Notes: a model not told the origin generated them from the sequence alone. A stretch of DNA of 64,000 nt from Cellvibrio polysaccharolyticus (GCF_015182315.1 NZ_PRDL01000001.1:4114501-4178500); one strand, 5' to 3'. Shown: positions 44,133-53,264, counted from the stretch's first letter. Numbers and translations are program-made.

Positions 44133-45254
44133 ATGGCAAAGCGTGACTACTACGAAATTCTCGGCGTCTCCAAAGACGTCTCGGCCGCCGACCTGAAAAA
44201 GGCCTACCGGCGTGTTGCGATGAAGTTTCACCCGGACCGCAACCCGGATGACAAATCTGCCGAAGAAAAATTCAAAGAGGCTAACGAAGCCTACGAAATT
44301 CTGTCTGACGAACAAAAACGTGCAGCTTACGATCAATACGGCCACGCCGGTGTCGATCAGCAAGCGGGCATGGGCGGCGGTGCCGGCTTCGGCAACTTCA
44401 GCGATATTTTCGGCGATGTGTTCGGTGATATTTTTGGCGGTGGCGGCGGTGGCGGCCGGGGTCGCGGCGGCCCAAGTCGCGGTGCCGATCTGCGTTACAC
44501 CCTGGAAATGAGCCTTGAAGATGCGGTTAAAGGCAGCACCGTGCAAATCAAAGTACCCACACTGGTCTCCTGTAAAGTGTGCGACGGCTCCGGCGCCAAA
44601 GCAGGCAGCAAGCCGGTCACCTGTACCACGTGTGGCGGGCATGGCCAGGTGCGTATGCAACAGGGCTTTTTCTCGGTGCAGCAAACCTGCCCGACCTGTC
44701 GCGGTCGTGGCACCATTATTTCTGACCCGTGCAAATCCTGTCATGGCCAGGGTCGCGTAGAAGAAACCAAAACCCTGTCGGTTAAAGTACCGGCTGGCGT
44801 TGATACCGGTGATCGCATTCGTCTTAGCGGCGAAGGTGAAGGCGGTCTGGATGGCGGACCTTCGGGCGATCTGTATGTGCAGGTCAGCGTGCGCAAACAC
44901 GACTTCTTCGAGCGTGATGGCGCCAATTTATATTGCGAAGTGCCCATTGATTTTGTCGATGCTGCACTCGGTGGCGAACTGGAAGTGCCGACGCTGGATG
45001 GCCGCGTCAAACTGAAAGTACCCTCGGAAACGCAAACCGGAAAATTGTTCAAGCTGCGCGGTAAAGGTGTTGCACCGGTACGCGGCGGCGGCGCTGGCGA
45101 TCTGCTGGTGCGCGTGGTGGTGGAAACCCCGGTTAATCTTTCCAACAAACAGAAAGAATTGCTGCGCGAATTCCAAACGTCTACCAAGGGCGGAAAATAT
45201 TCCCCCAAGCAATCCAACTGGTTTGAAGGGATGAAAAAATTCTTTAACGAGTAA
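44133..45254 (+). CDS. dnaJ: Co-chaperone DnaJ (Hsp40)
   Basis: Stimulates DnaK ATPase and delivers clients. 373 residues: J-domain with HPD (33-35), a Gly/Phe-rich region (about 75-115), four zinc repeats CKVCDGSG, CTTCGGHG, CPTCRGRG and CKSCHGQG, then the C-terminal beta domains. Type I DnaJ complete in all parts. It sits 226 bp after dnaK with a hairpin between, and has its own terminator. Confidence 0.98.
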   Translation: MAKRDYYEILGVSKDVSAADLKKAYRRVAMKFHPDRNPDDKSAEEKFKEANEAYEILSDEQKRAAYDQYGHAGVDQQAGMGGGAGFGNFSDIFGDVFGDIFGGGGGGGRGRGGPSRGADLRYTLEMSLEDAVKGSTVQIKVPTLVSCKVCDGSGAKAGSKPVTCTTCGGHGQVRMQQGFFSVQQTCPTCRGRGTIISDPCKSCHGQGRVEETKTLSVKVPAGVDTGDRIRLSGEGEGGLDGGPSGDLYVQVSVRKHDFFERDGANLYCEVPIDFVDAALGGELEVPTLDGRVKLKVPSETQTGKLFKLRGKGVAPVRGGGAGDLLVRVVVETPVNLSNKQKELLREFQTSTKGGKYSPKQSNWFEGMKKFFNE

Positions 45255-45287
45255 TGGATTGCTTTGCTACAAACCTTTGCTAAAAAC

Positions 45288-45322
45288 AAATGGGCCGCTG
45301 CGTTGCAGCTGGCCCATTTTTT
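45288..45322 (+). terminator. Intrinsic terminator after dnaJ
   Basis: AAATGGGCC (45288-45296) and GGCCCATTT (45311-45319) enclose an inner GCTGC-GTT-GCAGC stem; a T run follows. Confidence 0.88.
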
Positions 45323-45359
45323 ATAGGATCAAATCGACGGTGACAGAAGGGAAGGTTCA

Positions 45360-46169
45360 GTGACCAGTTCGTATACGCTGCCAAGCCTGGCTGTCGCCCC
45401 CCTGATACTGCTGGCGATCGCCCTCTGCGCAATAATTTTTGCCTTACCGCCGGGCATCACTGCCGCGCTGACAGCATTAACCGGCCTCACGCTGTTATAT
45501 CGCAAGCCGTTGATAGCGCCCTGGCAAAAAACAATACTGTGGCTTTTGCTGGTGCCGCTAACGTTTTGGGTTGCCACCTGGCGGCCCGCCGGTTTTTCCT
45601 ATCCGCTATTGTTGCAACTTCGTGATACGGCGGGCGATATGGTATTTTCGCTACACGCCAATATTGCCAAAGGGTTGGCCGGTTTTATTTTGCTGCTGTT
45701 GCTTTGGCCAAAAACCTACCCGTCTGATAACCGCACACCCGCCCGCTATTATTGGTTGTTATTCATTGTTGCGCCGCCCGCCATTCTCGCCGCGGGTGTG
45801 GCGCTATTGGATTTGCAATGGCAACCCAAACTGCTGCAACACATTGTCATTTTTGCCTTTGCCAATTTGTTTCTGACTTGCGTTGCCGAAGAGGTTTTTT
45901 TACGCCTATTGTTACAACAGCCTTTACTAAGAGTGGTGGCACAATGGACCGGCAAGCCCTGGCTGGGTGAAGCTCTGGCGGTGCTGTTACTCACCTTCAT
46001 TTTTGTAGCAATTCATACCGGGCTATCCGGTGCTGCAATCCAGGTGTATGCGCTGGCCGGGTTTTGTTACGCATTAAGTTATAGTCTCAGCAAAAATATT
46101 TTAATGCCTGTTGCGCTGCATTTTTCTGTCAACCTCGGGCACTTTGCGCTGCTGACCTACCCTCTTTAA
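45360..46169 (+). CDS. CPBP-family intramembrane protease-like protein
   Basis: Polytopic membrane protein of 269 residues with the CPBP (CAAX protease and bacteriocin-processing) motifs: EEVFLRLLLQQPLL (motif 1, Glu-Glu and Arg), AIHTGLSG (His motif 2) and LMPVALHFSVN (motif 3). About eight TM segments. Start GTG 45360 has GGAAGG upstream. Members include bacteriocin self-immunity proteins and uncharacterised proteases; there is no bacteriocin gene here. Confidence 0.85.
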   Translation: MTSSYTLPSLAVAPLILLAIALCAIIFALPPGITAALTALTGLTLLYRKPLIAPWQKTILWLLLVPLTFWVATWRPAGFSYPLLLQLRDTAGDMVFSLHANIAKGLAGFILLLLLWPKTYPSDNRTPARYYWLLFIVAPPAILAAGVALLDLQWQPKLLQHIVIFAFANLFLTCVAEEVFLRLLLQQPLLRVVAQWTGKPWLGEALAVLLLTFIFVAIHTGLSGAAIQVYALAGFCYALSYSLSKNILMPVALHFSVNLGHFALLTYPL

Positions 46170-46209
46170 TATTTTCACTTTATTGACAATTGAGCTCAGG
46201 AAATAACCT

Positions 46210-46812
46210 ATGCGGATTCACGGAATATTGACCTCATGGAACGATGACAAAGGTTTTGGTTTTATTGAACACGCGCAGGGGAAATTTTTTGCGCATATCA
46301 GTCAGTTCCCCAAACACAGCCGCCGACCTGTTGCGGGCGATAAAGTCAGTTTTATTGCCGGAAAAGATCAGCAAGGCCGACCACAGGCACAACAGATTCA
46401 ATTATCCGGTCAATGGTTACCTGCCAATAAATCCGGCAGAGCCTTATTGGCTGCGCTTGCTTTCATCACGTTGCTGGGTGCATTGGCGCTGGCTGGCTAC
46501 ATTCCCTGGCTGGTTCTCTATTGGTACGCGGGTATGAGCGCGCTGACTTACGGTGATTATGCGCTGGATAAAAGCGCCGCCCGACAAGGCCGCCGCCGCA
46601 CACCGGAAAACCGTTTGCATCTGCTCGCTATCTCGGGTGGTTGGCCCGGAGCACTTTATGCACGGCAGGCGCTGCGCCATAAATCGGCGAAGACATCCTT
46701 CAGCGCTGTCTTTTATATAACCGTCATCGTTAATCTTGCCGCACTCGGTTACTGGCTCTACAGCAAGGACGCGCGACTTATGGAATGGCTAAGCCTTTTT
46801 ATCAACCGCTGA
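46210..46812 (+). CDS. Cold-shock domain fused to DUF1294 membrane domain
   Basis: 200 residues. The N-terminal cold-shock fold (about 1-66) has GILTSWNDDKGFGFIEHAQGKFFAHISQF with RNP1-like KGFGFIE and RNP2-like FFAHIS. Two TM stretches (about 77-113) lead to the DUF1294 motif YGDYALDKSAARQGRRRTPENRLHLLAISGGWPGALYAR. This fusion is widespread but its function is unknown. It lies 40 bp after the CPBP gene and may share its transcript. Confidence 0.88.
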   Translation: MRIHGILTSWNDDKGFGFIEHAQGKFFAHISQFPKHSRRPVAGDKVSFIAGKDQQGRPQAQQIQLSGQWLPANKSGRALLAALAFITLLGALALAGYIPWLVLYWYAGMSALTYGDYALDKSAARQGRRRTPENRLHLLAISGGWPGALYARQALRHKSAKTSFSAVFYITVIVNLAALGYWLYSKDARLMEWLSLFINR

Positions 46813-46987
46813 TAATTGCCAAATGCCGGGCGCATACTGCCTGGATGACTAAAAATGTGACGGGCAGCCCGGCTGCCCCTTGGCGGCTGCGGCCGGTTAT
46901 GGCACATTGCCGCCTTGCCTGTCACTTTCCGCCTTTATCGGGTTGAAAGGGCGACTTTTATTAACGTCAGTCAAAACGATACCGATT

Positions 46988-47410
46988 ATGTTAAGACCCC
47001 TTCTGCTCAGCGTTACCCTGTTATTTACTGCCCCGGCTTTTGCCAGCCTGGAAACCATGGGCACTGACTTCCGCACCATGCTGACCAATATCTACATTTT
47101 CGACGAGATGAAAAAGAAGTGTCCGGATGTAGCCATTCCCAAGCACGCGACGCGTCCGGTTATTGAGCAGCAGCTGCAACGGAAGCTGGGGATTGACAAT
47201 TATCTGAATGCGATGCGCACTATCATGACTTCTGATCTCAAGAACAACGCGGTGGCCAGCTTTGAAAAGTTGTGGGCCTCGCTGGAGGGCTGCGAAGACC
47301 CGGGGCTTGATAGAGCCATTACTCGCATCATCAATGTGCACGAACAATCTTTCACCCGCTTTGAAAAAGAGCCGGGTTTGAAAGAAGTGCCGGTGCCCTT
47401 GCGCCGTTGA
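46988..47410 (+). CDS. Small secreted hypothetical protein
   Basis: 140 residues with a clear Sec signal peptide (MLRPLLLSVTLLFTAPAFA, cut before Ser-Leu-Glu). The mature part is helical with two Cys (KKKCPDVA and EGCEDPG) that may form a disulfide. No family recognised. ATG 46988 gives the signal peptide; the frame opens earlier but that part is non-coding in character. Ends with a strong terminator. Confidence 0.75.
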   Translation: MLRPLLLSVTLLFTAPAFASLETMGTDFRTMLTNIYIFDEMKKKCPDVAIPKHATRPVIEQQLQRKLGIDNYLNAMRTIMTSDLKNNAVASFEKLWASLEGCEDPGLDRAITRIINVHEQSFTRFEKEPGLKEVPVPLRR

Positions 47411-47419
47411 TTGAGTCAG

Positions 47420-47446
47420 GCCGGCAGCGCAACTGCCGGCTTTTTT
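47420..47446 (+). terminator. Intrinsic terminator after the secreted protein gene
   Basis: GCCGGCAG (47420-47427), loop CGCAA, CTGCCGGC (47433-47440), T6. Confidence 0.92.
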
Positions 47447-47577
47447 GTATCTGCCGCTATTAATGCTGTCGCAATAATTGCCGCGGTTGTTTTTTGAGCA
47501 TTCCCGGCCACCATTCAGGCCTTTGATTTTCTTTGCGCAAGCTTACTGTTAACTTGTGTAAAACCGATGCAAAAGTC

Positions 47578-47591
47578 TGTAATCGATAACA
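47578..47591. promoter_or_regulatory. LacI-family operator candidate
   Basis: TGTAATCGATAACA is a near-perfect 14-bp palindrome with a central CG, the layout typical of LacI/GalR operators, 127 bp before the isomerase gene. The rest of the 271-bp gap (47447-47717) shows no gene. Confidence 0.45.
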
Positions 47592-47717
47592 ATAAGATCG
47601 TCGCCCGTTAAAATTCTGCGTTAAGATTGCCGGCACTATGCACTGGCGACCGTGCAATTTCACAGATAAAAACACCACTCGGCAAACAATAACATTGATC
47701 CAAATCGGAGAATAACG

Positions 47718-48773
47718 ATGAAGACCCTGAAAGGCCCTGCGCTGTTTCTGGCGCAATTTTGCAGTGACGAAGCACCCTTTAATTCTCTCGATTCCATCGC
47801 TGGATGGGCTGCCGGTCTCGGCTTCAAAGGCGTGCAAATCCCAACCTGGGACAGCCGCGTATTTGATCTTGAGCAGGCGGCCAACAGTGCAGAGTATTGC
47901 CAACAAATTACCGACACCCTGGCCAAACACGGCCTGGTGGTTACCGAACTGTCTACCCACCTGCAAGGTCAGCTGGTAGCCGTACACCCGGCTTACGACG
48001 AGATGTTCGACGGCTTTGCACCCGCCTCTGTGCATAAAAACCCCGAAGCCCGGCAGAAGTGGGCAGTAAACCAATTGTTGCTGGCCGCCAAGGCCAGTAA
48101 AAACCTCGGACTGAAAGCGCACGCGACCTTTTCCGGCTCGCTGTTGTGGCCTTTCCTTTACCCCTGGCCACAGCGCCCGGCTGGTCTGGTAGAAGCCGGT
48201 TTCCGCGAATTGGCCAGCCGCTGGTTGCCCATTCTCGATGCCTTTGACGCCGTTGGCGTTGACCTGTGCTACGAAATTCACCCGGGTGAAGACCTGCACG
48301 ATGGCGCTACCTTTGAGCGCTTCCTGAAAGAGGTGAACAACCACCCGCGCTGTAACATCCTGTTTGACCCCAGCCACTTTGTGCTGCAACAACTCGACTA
48401 CCTCGGCTTTATTGACCGTTACCGCGATCGCATCAAGATGTTCCACGTTAAAGACGCCGAGTTCAATTCCTCCCCGACTCAGGGCGTGTATGGCGGTTTT
48501 GAAAACTGGGTTGATCGCGCCGGTCGCTTCCGCTCGCTGGGTGATGGTCAGGTCGATTTCAAACAAATCTTCTCCAAACTCACCGCCTACGATTTTGACG
48601 GCTGGGCGGTTATCGAGTGGGAATGCTGCCTGAAACACCCGGAAGCCGGTGCTGCTGAAGGTGCCAAATTCGTTAAAGAGCACATCATCCGTGTTACCGA
48701 GAAAGCCTTCGATGACTTTGCCTCCGGTGGCACCGACGACGCTGCCAACCGCCGTATTCTCGGCCTGAAATAA
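47718..48773 (+). CDS. TIM-barrel sugar (phosphate) isomerase/epimerase
   Basis: 351 residues of the AP-endonuclease-2/xylose-isomerase-like TIM-barrel superfamily. Metal-site residues are visible in order: the CYEIHPGEDL Glu and His, NILFDPSHFVLQQLD (Asp, His), MFHVKDAEF (His, Asp) and WAVIEWECC (Glu). The substrate is not clear. It is followed by a Gfo/Idh/MocA oxidoreductase 19 bp later, and this pair often acts on cyclitols or 3-keto sugars. A LacI-type site lies upstream. Confidence 0.88.
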   Translation: MKTLKGPALFLAQFCSDEAPFNSLDSIAGWAAGLGFKGVQIPTWDSRVFDLEQAANSAEYCQQITDTLAKHGLVVTELSTHLQGQLVAVHPAYDEMFDGFAPASVHKNPEARQKWAVNQLLLAAKASKNLGLKAHATFSGSLLWPFLYPWPQRPAGLVEAGFRELASRWLPILDAFDAVGVDLCYEIHPGEDLHDGATFERFLKEVNNHPRCNILFDPSHFVLQQLDYLGFIDRYRDRIKMFHVKDAEFNSSPTQGVYGGFENWVDRAGRFRSLGDGQVDFKQIFSKLTAYDFDGWAVIEWECCLKHPEAGAAEGAKFVKEHIIRVTEKAFDDFASGGTDDAANRRILGLK

Positions 48774-48792
48774 TTACCGTTAAGGAATGGAT

Positions 48793-49932
48793 ATGACTGC
48801 AGAAAGAATTCGTTACGGCATGGTGGGCGGTGGACGCGGTGCGTTTATCGGCGCCGTGCACCGCATCGCCGCACGTCTGGATGATCGCTACCAGCTGGTT
48901 GCTGGCGCCCTGTCTTCCAAGCCGGAACTGGCCAAGGCCTCGGCCGCTGACCTGCATATCGCCGAAGACCGCGCCTACGGTTCGTTTGAAGAAATGATCG
49001 CCGCTGAAAAACAGCGTCCCGATGGCATTCAGGCCATTGTGATTGTTACCCCCAACCATATGCATTTCCCGGTGGCCAAAGCCGCGCTGGAAGCCGGTCT
49101 CAACGTCATTTGTGACAAGCCGGTTACCCGCACCCTGGAAGAAGCACTGGAGCTGGAGCAGCTGGTGAAATCCAGCGGTTCTTTCTTTGGTCTGACCCAT
49201 AACTACAGCGGCTACCCGCTGGTGCGTTTTGCCCGTGAACTGGTTGAGCAAGGCAAACTGGGCAAGATCCGCGTGGTTCAGGTGGAATACCCCCAGGAGT
49301 GGCTGACCGAAGCCGCTGATGCGGATAACAAGCAAGCCTCCTGGCGTACCGACCCGGCGCGCTCCGGCCTTGCCGGTTGTCTCGGTGACATTGGCACCCA
49401 TGCTTATCAACTGGCCCGCTTTATCACCCAACTGCCGCTGGATGCGGTCAGCGCTGACCTCGCCAGTTTTGTGGAAGGTCGCCCGGTCGATGACAACGTG
49501 CACGTATTACTGCGTTTTGAAGGCGGTGCCAAAGGTATGTTGTGGAGCAGCCAGGTAGCACCGGGTTGTGAGAATGGTTTGCGCATTCGCGTGTTCGGCG
49601 AAAAGGCCAGCATCGAATGGGCGCAGGAAACCCCCAACGAATTGTGGTTCGGTGAGTTGAATCAGCCCCGTCAGCGCTTTACCCGTCGCGCTGACTGGCT
49701 GGGTGCTGCGGCTTCCGGTGTACGTACACCGGGCGGACACCCGGAAGGTTACCTCGAAGGTTTCGCCAATATCTATAAAGATATTGCCGACATCCTGGTA
49801 GCCCGTCAGCAAGGCGAAACCCACCAACTGACCAAATTGGTACCGGGTATTGAAACCGGCGTGGAAGGTATGAAATTTATTCAGGCGGTATTGAATTCGT
49901 CCAAAGCCGACAGCGCCTGGACCAAACTCTGA
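48793..49932 (+). CDS. Gfo/Idh/MocA-family oxidoreductase
   Basis: NAD(P)-dependent sugar or cyclitol dehydrogenase, 379 residues. Rossmann motif YGMVGGGRGAFIG, then VIVTPNHMHFPVAKAALEAG and the catalytic-Lys EKP-type segment NVICDKPVTRTLEEAL. The C-terminal alpha/beta domain has GDIGTHAYQLA with the catalytic His. ATG 48793 preferred (AAGGA 6 bases upstream; ATG 48787 would touch it). Coupled with the isomerase and ended by a terminator. Confidence 0.92.
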   Translation: MTAERIRYGMVGGGRGAFIGAVHRIAARLDDRYQLVAGALSSKPELAKASAADLHIAEDRAYGSFEEMIAAEKQRPDGIQAIVIVTPNHMHFPVAKAALEAGLNVICDKPVTRTLEEALELEQLVKSSGSFFGLTHNYSGYPLVRFARELVEQGKLGKIRVVQVEYPQEWLTEAADADNKQASWRTDPARSGLAGCLGDIGTHAYQLARFITQLPLDAVSADLASFVEGRPVDDNVHVLLRFEGGAKGMLWSSQVAPGCENGLRIRVFGEKASIEWAQETPNELWFGELNQPRQRFTRRADWLGAAASGVRTPGGHPEGYLEGFANIYKDIADILVARQQGETHQLTKLVPGIETGVEGMKFIQAVLNSSKADSAWTKL

Positions 49933-49955
49933 TACCGGCTTGCCACTGATCAGCC

Positions 49956-49998
49956 AACCTGTCGCTGGTAATGTAGCGTTACCGGCGACAGGTTTGTT
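49956..49998 (+). terminator. Terminator after the oxidoreductase
   Basis: AACCTGTCGC-TGGTAA (49956-49971) pairs with TTACCG-GCGACAGGTT (49979-49994), a 16-bp stem with one wobble, then TGTT. Confidence 0.75.
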
Positions 49999-50148
49999 AT
50001 GAGCAGTGAAATTTTCAACCTGTCAGACATTTCAATGCTACGCATTTCTGCGCGGCGACTTACGATCGGCAACAGGCAAGATTACCGCTGGCTGCTTTGA
50101 CCCTTTGGTGTCAGCCACGGCTGACGTTTTACATAATGGGAAAACTCT

Positions 50149-51366
50149 ATGAATCTCAATGTTCGATTGAAACTCTCTACGATGATGTTTCTCGAATTTT
50201 TTATCTGGGGCGCCTGGTTTGTCACCATGGGCACCTTTCTCGCCCAGGCATTCAGCGCTACCGGTGTGCAAACCGGCATGGCTTATAACACCCAGGCTTT
50301 CGGTGCGATTGTTGCGCCGTTTATTATTGGTTTGATTGCCGACCGTTATTTTGCCGCGCAAAAAATTCTCGGCGTACTGCATATTCTGGGCGGTGCGCTC
50401 TTGTGGTTTGCCGCCACCTCGGCCAGCTTTGAAGCGTTCTATCCCTATATTCTTATTTACATGCTGTTGTACATGCCGACGCTGGCGCTGGTTAATTCGG
50501 TAGCCTTCCGTCACCTGCCCGACCCGGCCGGTCAATTTGCGCAGATTCGCGTACTGGGTACTATCGGCTGGATTGTGGCCGGTCTGGTGATTGGTAACCT
50601 CGGCTGGGAATCGAAAAATACTCTGGCCTACACCTTCCAGATGGCCGCCGTTGCATCCATTTTGCTCGGCGTATTCAGTTTCTTTCTGCCGCACACCCCG
50701 CCGGTGGTGGACAGATCAGCCAAAGTCAGTGTGCGTGACATTCTCGGGCTGGACGCGCTGGCGCTGTTAAAAGACCGCCGCTATCTGATCTTTTTCATTG
50801 CCTCGATTCTGATTTGTATCCCGCTGGCGTTTTACTACCAGAATGCCAATCTGTTTATGAATGATGTTGGCGTTGCCAATGCCGCCACAAAAATGTCTTA
50901 CGGCCAGGTGTCCGAGACATTGTTTATGCTGTTGCTGCCCATTTTTATTGTGCGCTTCGGTATCAAAGCAGCGTTGATTGCCGGTATGGCCGCCTGGGTG
51001 TTACGTTACGTTCTGTTTGCTTACGGCGATGCCGGTGACAAGGCGTGGATGTTGATTCTCGGTATTGTGCTGCACGGTATTTGCTATGACTTCTTTTTCG
51101 TTACCGGGCAAATCTATACCAATTACAAAGCCGGCGAAAAAATCAAAAGTTCTGCTCAGGGGCTGATCACACTCGCCACTTATGGTGTGGGTATGTTGAT
51201 CGGTTTCAGCCTCGCCGGTGTTATTAGTGACGCCTACACTGTTGAAGGTGCTCGTAACTGGTTTACTATCTGGATTATTCCGGCAGGTATCGCACTGGCC
51301 GTATTGGTATTGTTTACGCTGACCTTCAAAAATGAAAAAGTCAGCCGTGAGAATCTCAAGCACTGA
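50149..51366 (+). CDS. MFS transporter, nucleoside:H+ symporter (NHS) type
   Basis: Twelve-helix carrier of 405 residues. It starts NVRLKLSTMMFLEFFIWGAWFVTMGTFL, very like NupG/XapB-type proteins, and has QIRVLGTIGWIVAGLVIG in the middle loop and GICYDFFFVTGQIYT late. Next to sugar enzymes it may carry a sugar or glycoside rather than a nucleoside. An own hairpin (50110-50125) stands before ATG 50149 and a terminator follows. Confidence 0.9.
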   Translation: MNLNVRLKLSTMMFLEFFIWGAWFVTMGTFLAQAFSATGVQTGMAYNTQAFGAIVAPFIIGLIADRYFAAQKILGVLHILGGALLWFAATSASFEAFYPYILIYMLLYMPTLALVNSVAFRHLPDPAGQFAQIRVLGTIGWIVAGLVIGNLGWESKNTLAYTFQMAAVASILLGVFSFFLPHTPPVVDRSAKVSVRDILGLDALALLKDRRYLIFFIASILICIPLAFYYQNANLFMNDVGVANAATKMSYGQVSETLFMLLLPIFIVRFGIKAALIAGMAAWVLRYVLFAYGDAGDKAWMLILGIVLHGICYDFFFVTGQIYTNYKAGEKIKSSAQGLITLATYGVGMLIGFSLAGVISDAYTVEGARNWFTIWIIPAGIALAVLVLFTLTFKNEKVSRENLKH

Positions 51367-51390
51367 CGTTTAACCGTTTTTAAAAAAGAA

Positions 51391-51427
51391 GGGCCACCGA
51401 AACATTCGGTCCGGTGGCCCGGTTTTA
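51391..51427 (+). terminator. Intrinsic terminator after the NHS carrier
   Basis: GGGCCACCG (51391-51399) with CGGTGGCCC (51412-51420), followed by GGTTTTA; an inner ACCGAA/TTCGGT stem can compete. Confidence 0.8.
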
Positions 51428-51470
51428 TCGCCCGACTGTCTCATATTAAAAATAAACAGGACAACAACGT

Positions 51471-51554
51471 ATGAACGCTTTAAACCTGCAACATCTTTTT
51501 AGTAATCTCGGCATTACCCTGAAAAAACAACCGGTACATGCCCGCTCTCCCTGA
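51471..51554 (+). CDS. Possible 27-residue leader peptide
   Basis: ATG 51471 to TGA 51554 encodes MNALNLQHLFSNLGITLKK plus eight residues, with AGGA 9 bases upstream. It lies 64 bp before the FucP-like gene. It could be a leader peptide or chance; no known family. Confidence 0.3.
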   Translation: MNALNLQHLFSNLGITLKKQPVHARSP

Positions 51555-51618
51555 GACAGCCAGATTTTCGTTACCCCCGCAATTTCAATTGTTATAAAAA
51601 TAAGTATGAGGTATTAAC

Positions 51619-53196
51619 ATGGCATCCAGCTCTATCAATATTGGCCCTGATGGCATCAACCGCAAAAAGTTATTTGCGGGCGCCTGTATGGCTTTGCTGC
51701 CTACAGCATTTGCTTTTGTAATCATCAGTAATATTCTCGGGCAACTCAAAGCCGAGTTCATTTTAACCAACGCCGACGTAGGTTATATCGGCGGCGCGGC
51801 GCTCTGGGGGATGGCCTTATCGCTGCTTTTCCTCGGCCCGTTGCTCGAACGTTTCGGTCTTAAAGTTGCGGCAGTTGGCGCGTTCATTTTCCACCTGATC
51901 GGCGTTACGCTATTTTTGGCCGCCGCCCCTTTTGCCGGCGAACCGATCGGTTTCTGGGTACTTCTCGCCGGTGCCATCGGCATGGGTATTGGTAACGGCC
52001 TGATTGAAGTGGCCGGTAACCCGCTCACTGCAGCGCTCTTCCCGGAAAACAAAACCACCAAGCTGAACCATTTCCACGCCTTCTTCCCGGGCGGTATGGT
52101 GCTGGGTGGTTTGCTGGGTTGGAGCATGGTGCAACTGGGCACACTCGGCCCGATTGCCATCGGCCACTGGACCATTCAGGTGGGTATGATTTATATCCCG
52201 ATCCTGATTTACGGTGCCATGTTGCTGCCGGAAAAATTCCCCAAAACCGAACTGGCCGAAGCCGGCATTCCGATCCGTGAAATGTTCATTTACACCTTCA
52301 CGCATCCGCTGGTGATCGCGCTGATTATCCTGAAGATGATCACCCTGTCATTGGAACTGGGCCCAATGCGCTGGATTTCTCCAGTGCTGGAATCAGCCGG
52401 TTTGCACGGTATGCTGGTGTTTGTCTGGATCACCGGTTTGATGTCGGTACTGCGCCTGTTTGCCGGCCCGGTGGTTGAGCGCCTGGCGCCTACCGGCATG
52501 CTGTTCTTCTCGGCCATCCTCACCGCTGCCGGTTTGATGATGTTCTCCATTTTTGAATCCGGTCTGGTGCCATTGATGTTTGCCGCTACCGTGTTTGCCT
52601 TTGGTGTGGCTTTCTTCTTCCCGACCATGGTGGGTTTGATGAGCGAACGTTTCCCGCGCTCCGGCTCGCTGGGCATCGTGTTGATGATTGGCGCCGGCAT
52701 GGGTGCATCGGGCACGATTCAGGGCGTGATGGGCGGCATTGCCGACCGTAACTTGCCAGATGCGATGAATACCCAGCAAGTGGTTGTGGTACTTGAGCAG
52801 GTTGAGAACCGCTATCCGGGCTACATCAGCCAGGCAGCAGCTTTACCGGGTGAAGAAGCGCTCACCAATCTGGGTTATCAGGCACCGGATGCTACCAACG
52901 TGCTGAATCACACCGAAGCGGCACTGGCCTTCTACCGCAGTAACGGCACACTGGATGGCGGCCTGACCGGTAACGCTCTGCGTTCCATCTCTGCCGGTAT
53001 TGTGCCGCAGGAATCTGCCCTGTCTGCTGAAGCCGCTGCGATTATTGCACCGGCCGATAACTACGGTGGCCGGGCGGCGTTCAAATGGATTGCCCCGATT
53101 GCCCTGATCGTGGCGCTGTTCTTTGCGCTGATGTACCTCTACGACCGCAAACGCGGTGGTTATCGCGCCGTGAAACTGACGGACAAAGCGCACTGA
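51619..53196 (+). CDS. MFS sugar transporter (FucP/FGHS-like) with long loop insertion
   Basis: 525 residues, longer than the 438 of FucP. TM helices as in fucose/glucose:H+ symporters, with the family motif GMGIGNGLIEVAGNPLTAALFP and NHFHAFFPGGMVLGG. A stretch of about 100 polar residues (about 375-480), starting after GIADRNLPDAMN, lies between the penultimate and last TM helices and is not part of the normal MFS fold. The last helix is WIAPIALIVALFFALMYLYD. Substrate unknown; probably a sugar handled by the isomerase/oxidoreductase pair. Confidence 0.9.
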   Translation: MASSSINIGPDGINRKKLFAGACMALLPTAFAFVIISNILGQLKAEFILTNADVGYIGGAALWGMALSLLFLGPLLERFGLKVAAVGAFIFHLIGVTLFLAAAPFAGEPIGFWVLLAGAIGMGIGNGLIEVAGNPLTAALFPENKTTKLNHFHAFFPGGMVLGGLLGWSMVQLGTLGPIAIGHWTIQVGMIYIPILIYGAMLLPEKFPKTELAEAGIPIREMFIYTFTHPLVIALIILKMITLSLELGPMRWISPVLESAGLHGMLVFVWITGLMSVLRLFAGPVVERLAPTGMLFFSAILTAAGLMMFSIFESGLVPLMFAATVFAFGVAFFFPTMVGLMSERFPRSGSLGIVLMIGAGMGASGTIQGVMGGIADRNLPDAMNTQQVVVVLEQVENRYPGYISQAAALPGEEALTNLGYQAPDATNVLNHTEAALAFYRSNGTLDGGLTGNALRSISAGIVPQESALSAEAAAIIAPADNYGGRAAFKWIAPIALIVALFFALMYLYDRKRGGYRAVKLTDKAH

Positions 53197-53225
53197 TTAC
53201 AGCTGACAAGCTGATATCCCTCTGC

Positions 53226-53264
53226 AAAAAAACCTTCGGTGGCTATGCCACCGAAGGTTTTTTT
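53226..53264 (+). terminator. Strong bidirectional terminator
   Basis: A7, CCTTCGGTGGC (53233-53243), TAT, GCCACCGAAGG (53247-53257), T7. It serves the MFS gene on the plus strand and probably the LysR gene on the minus strand. Confidence 0.93.

Noticed and set aside
47460..48683. 407-codon minus-strand frame
   Set aside because: It lies antisense to the TIM-barrel isomerase, which has clear family motifs; the minus frame is a codon-bias shadow and also crosses a terminator-promoter region.
50038..50694. 218-codon minus-strand frame
   Set aside because: Antisense to the NHS-type carrier; product is rich in Gln/Asn/His as expected of a shadow frame.
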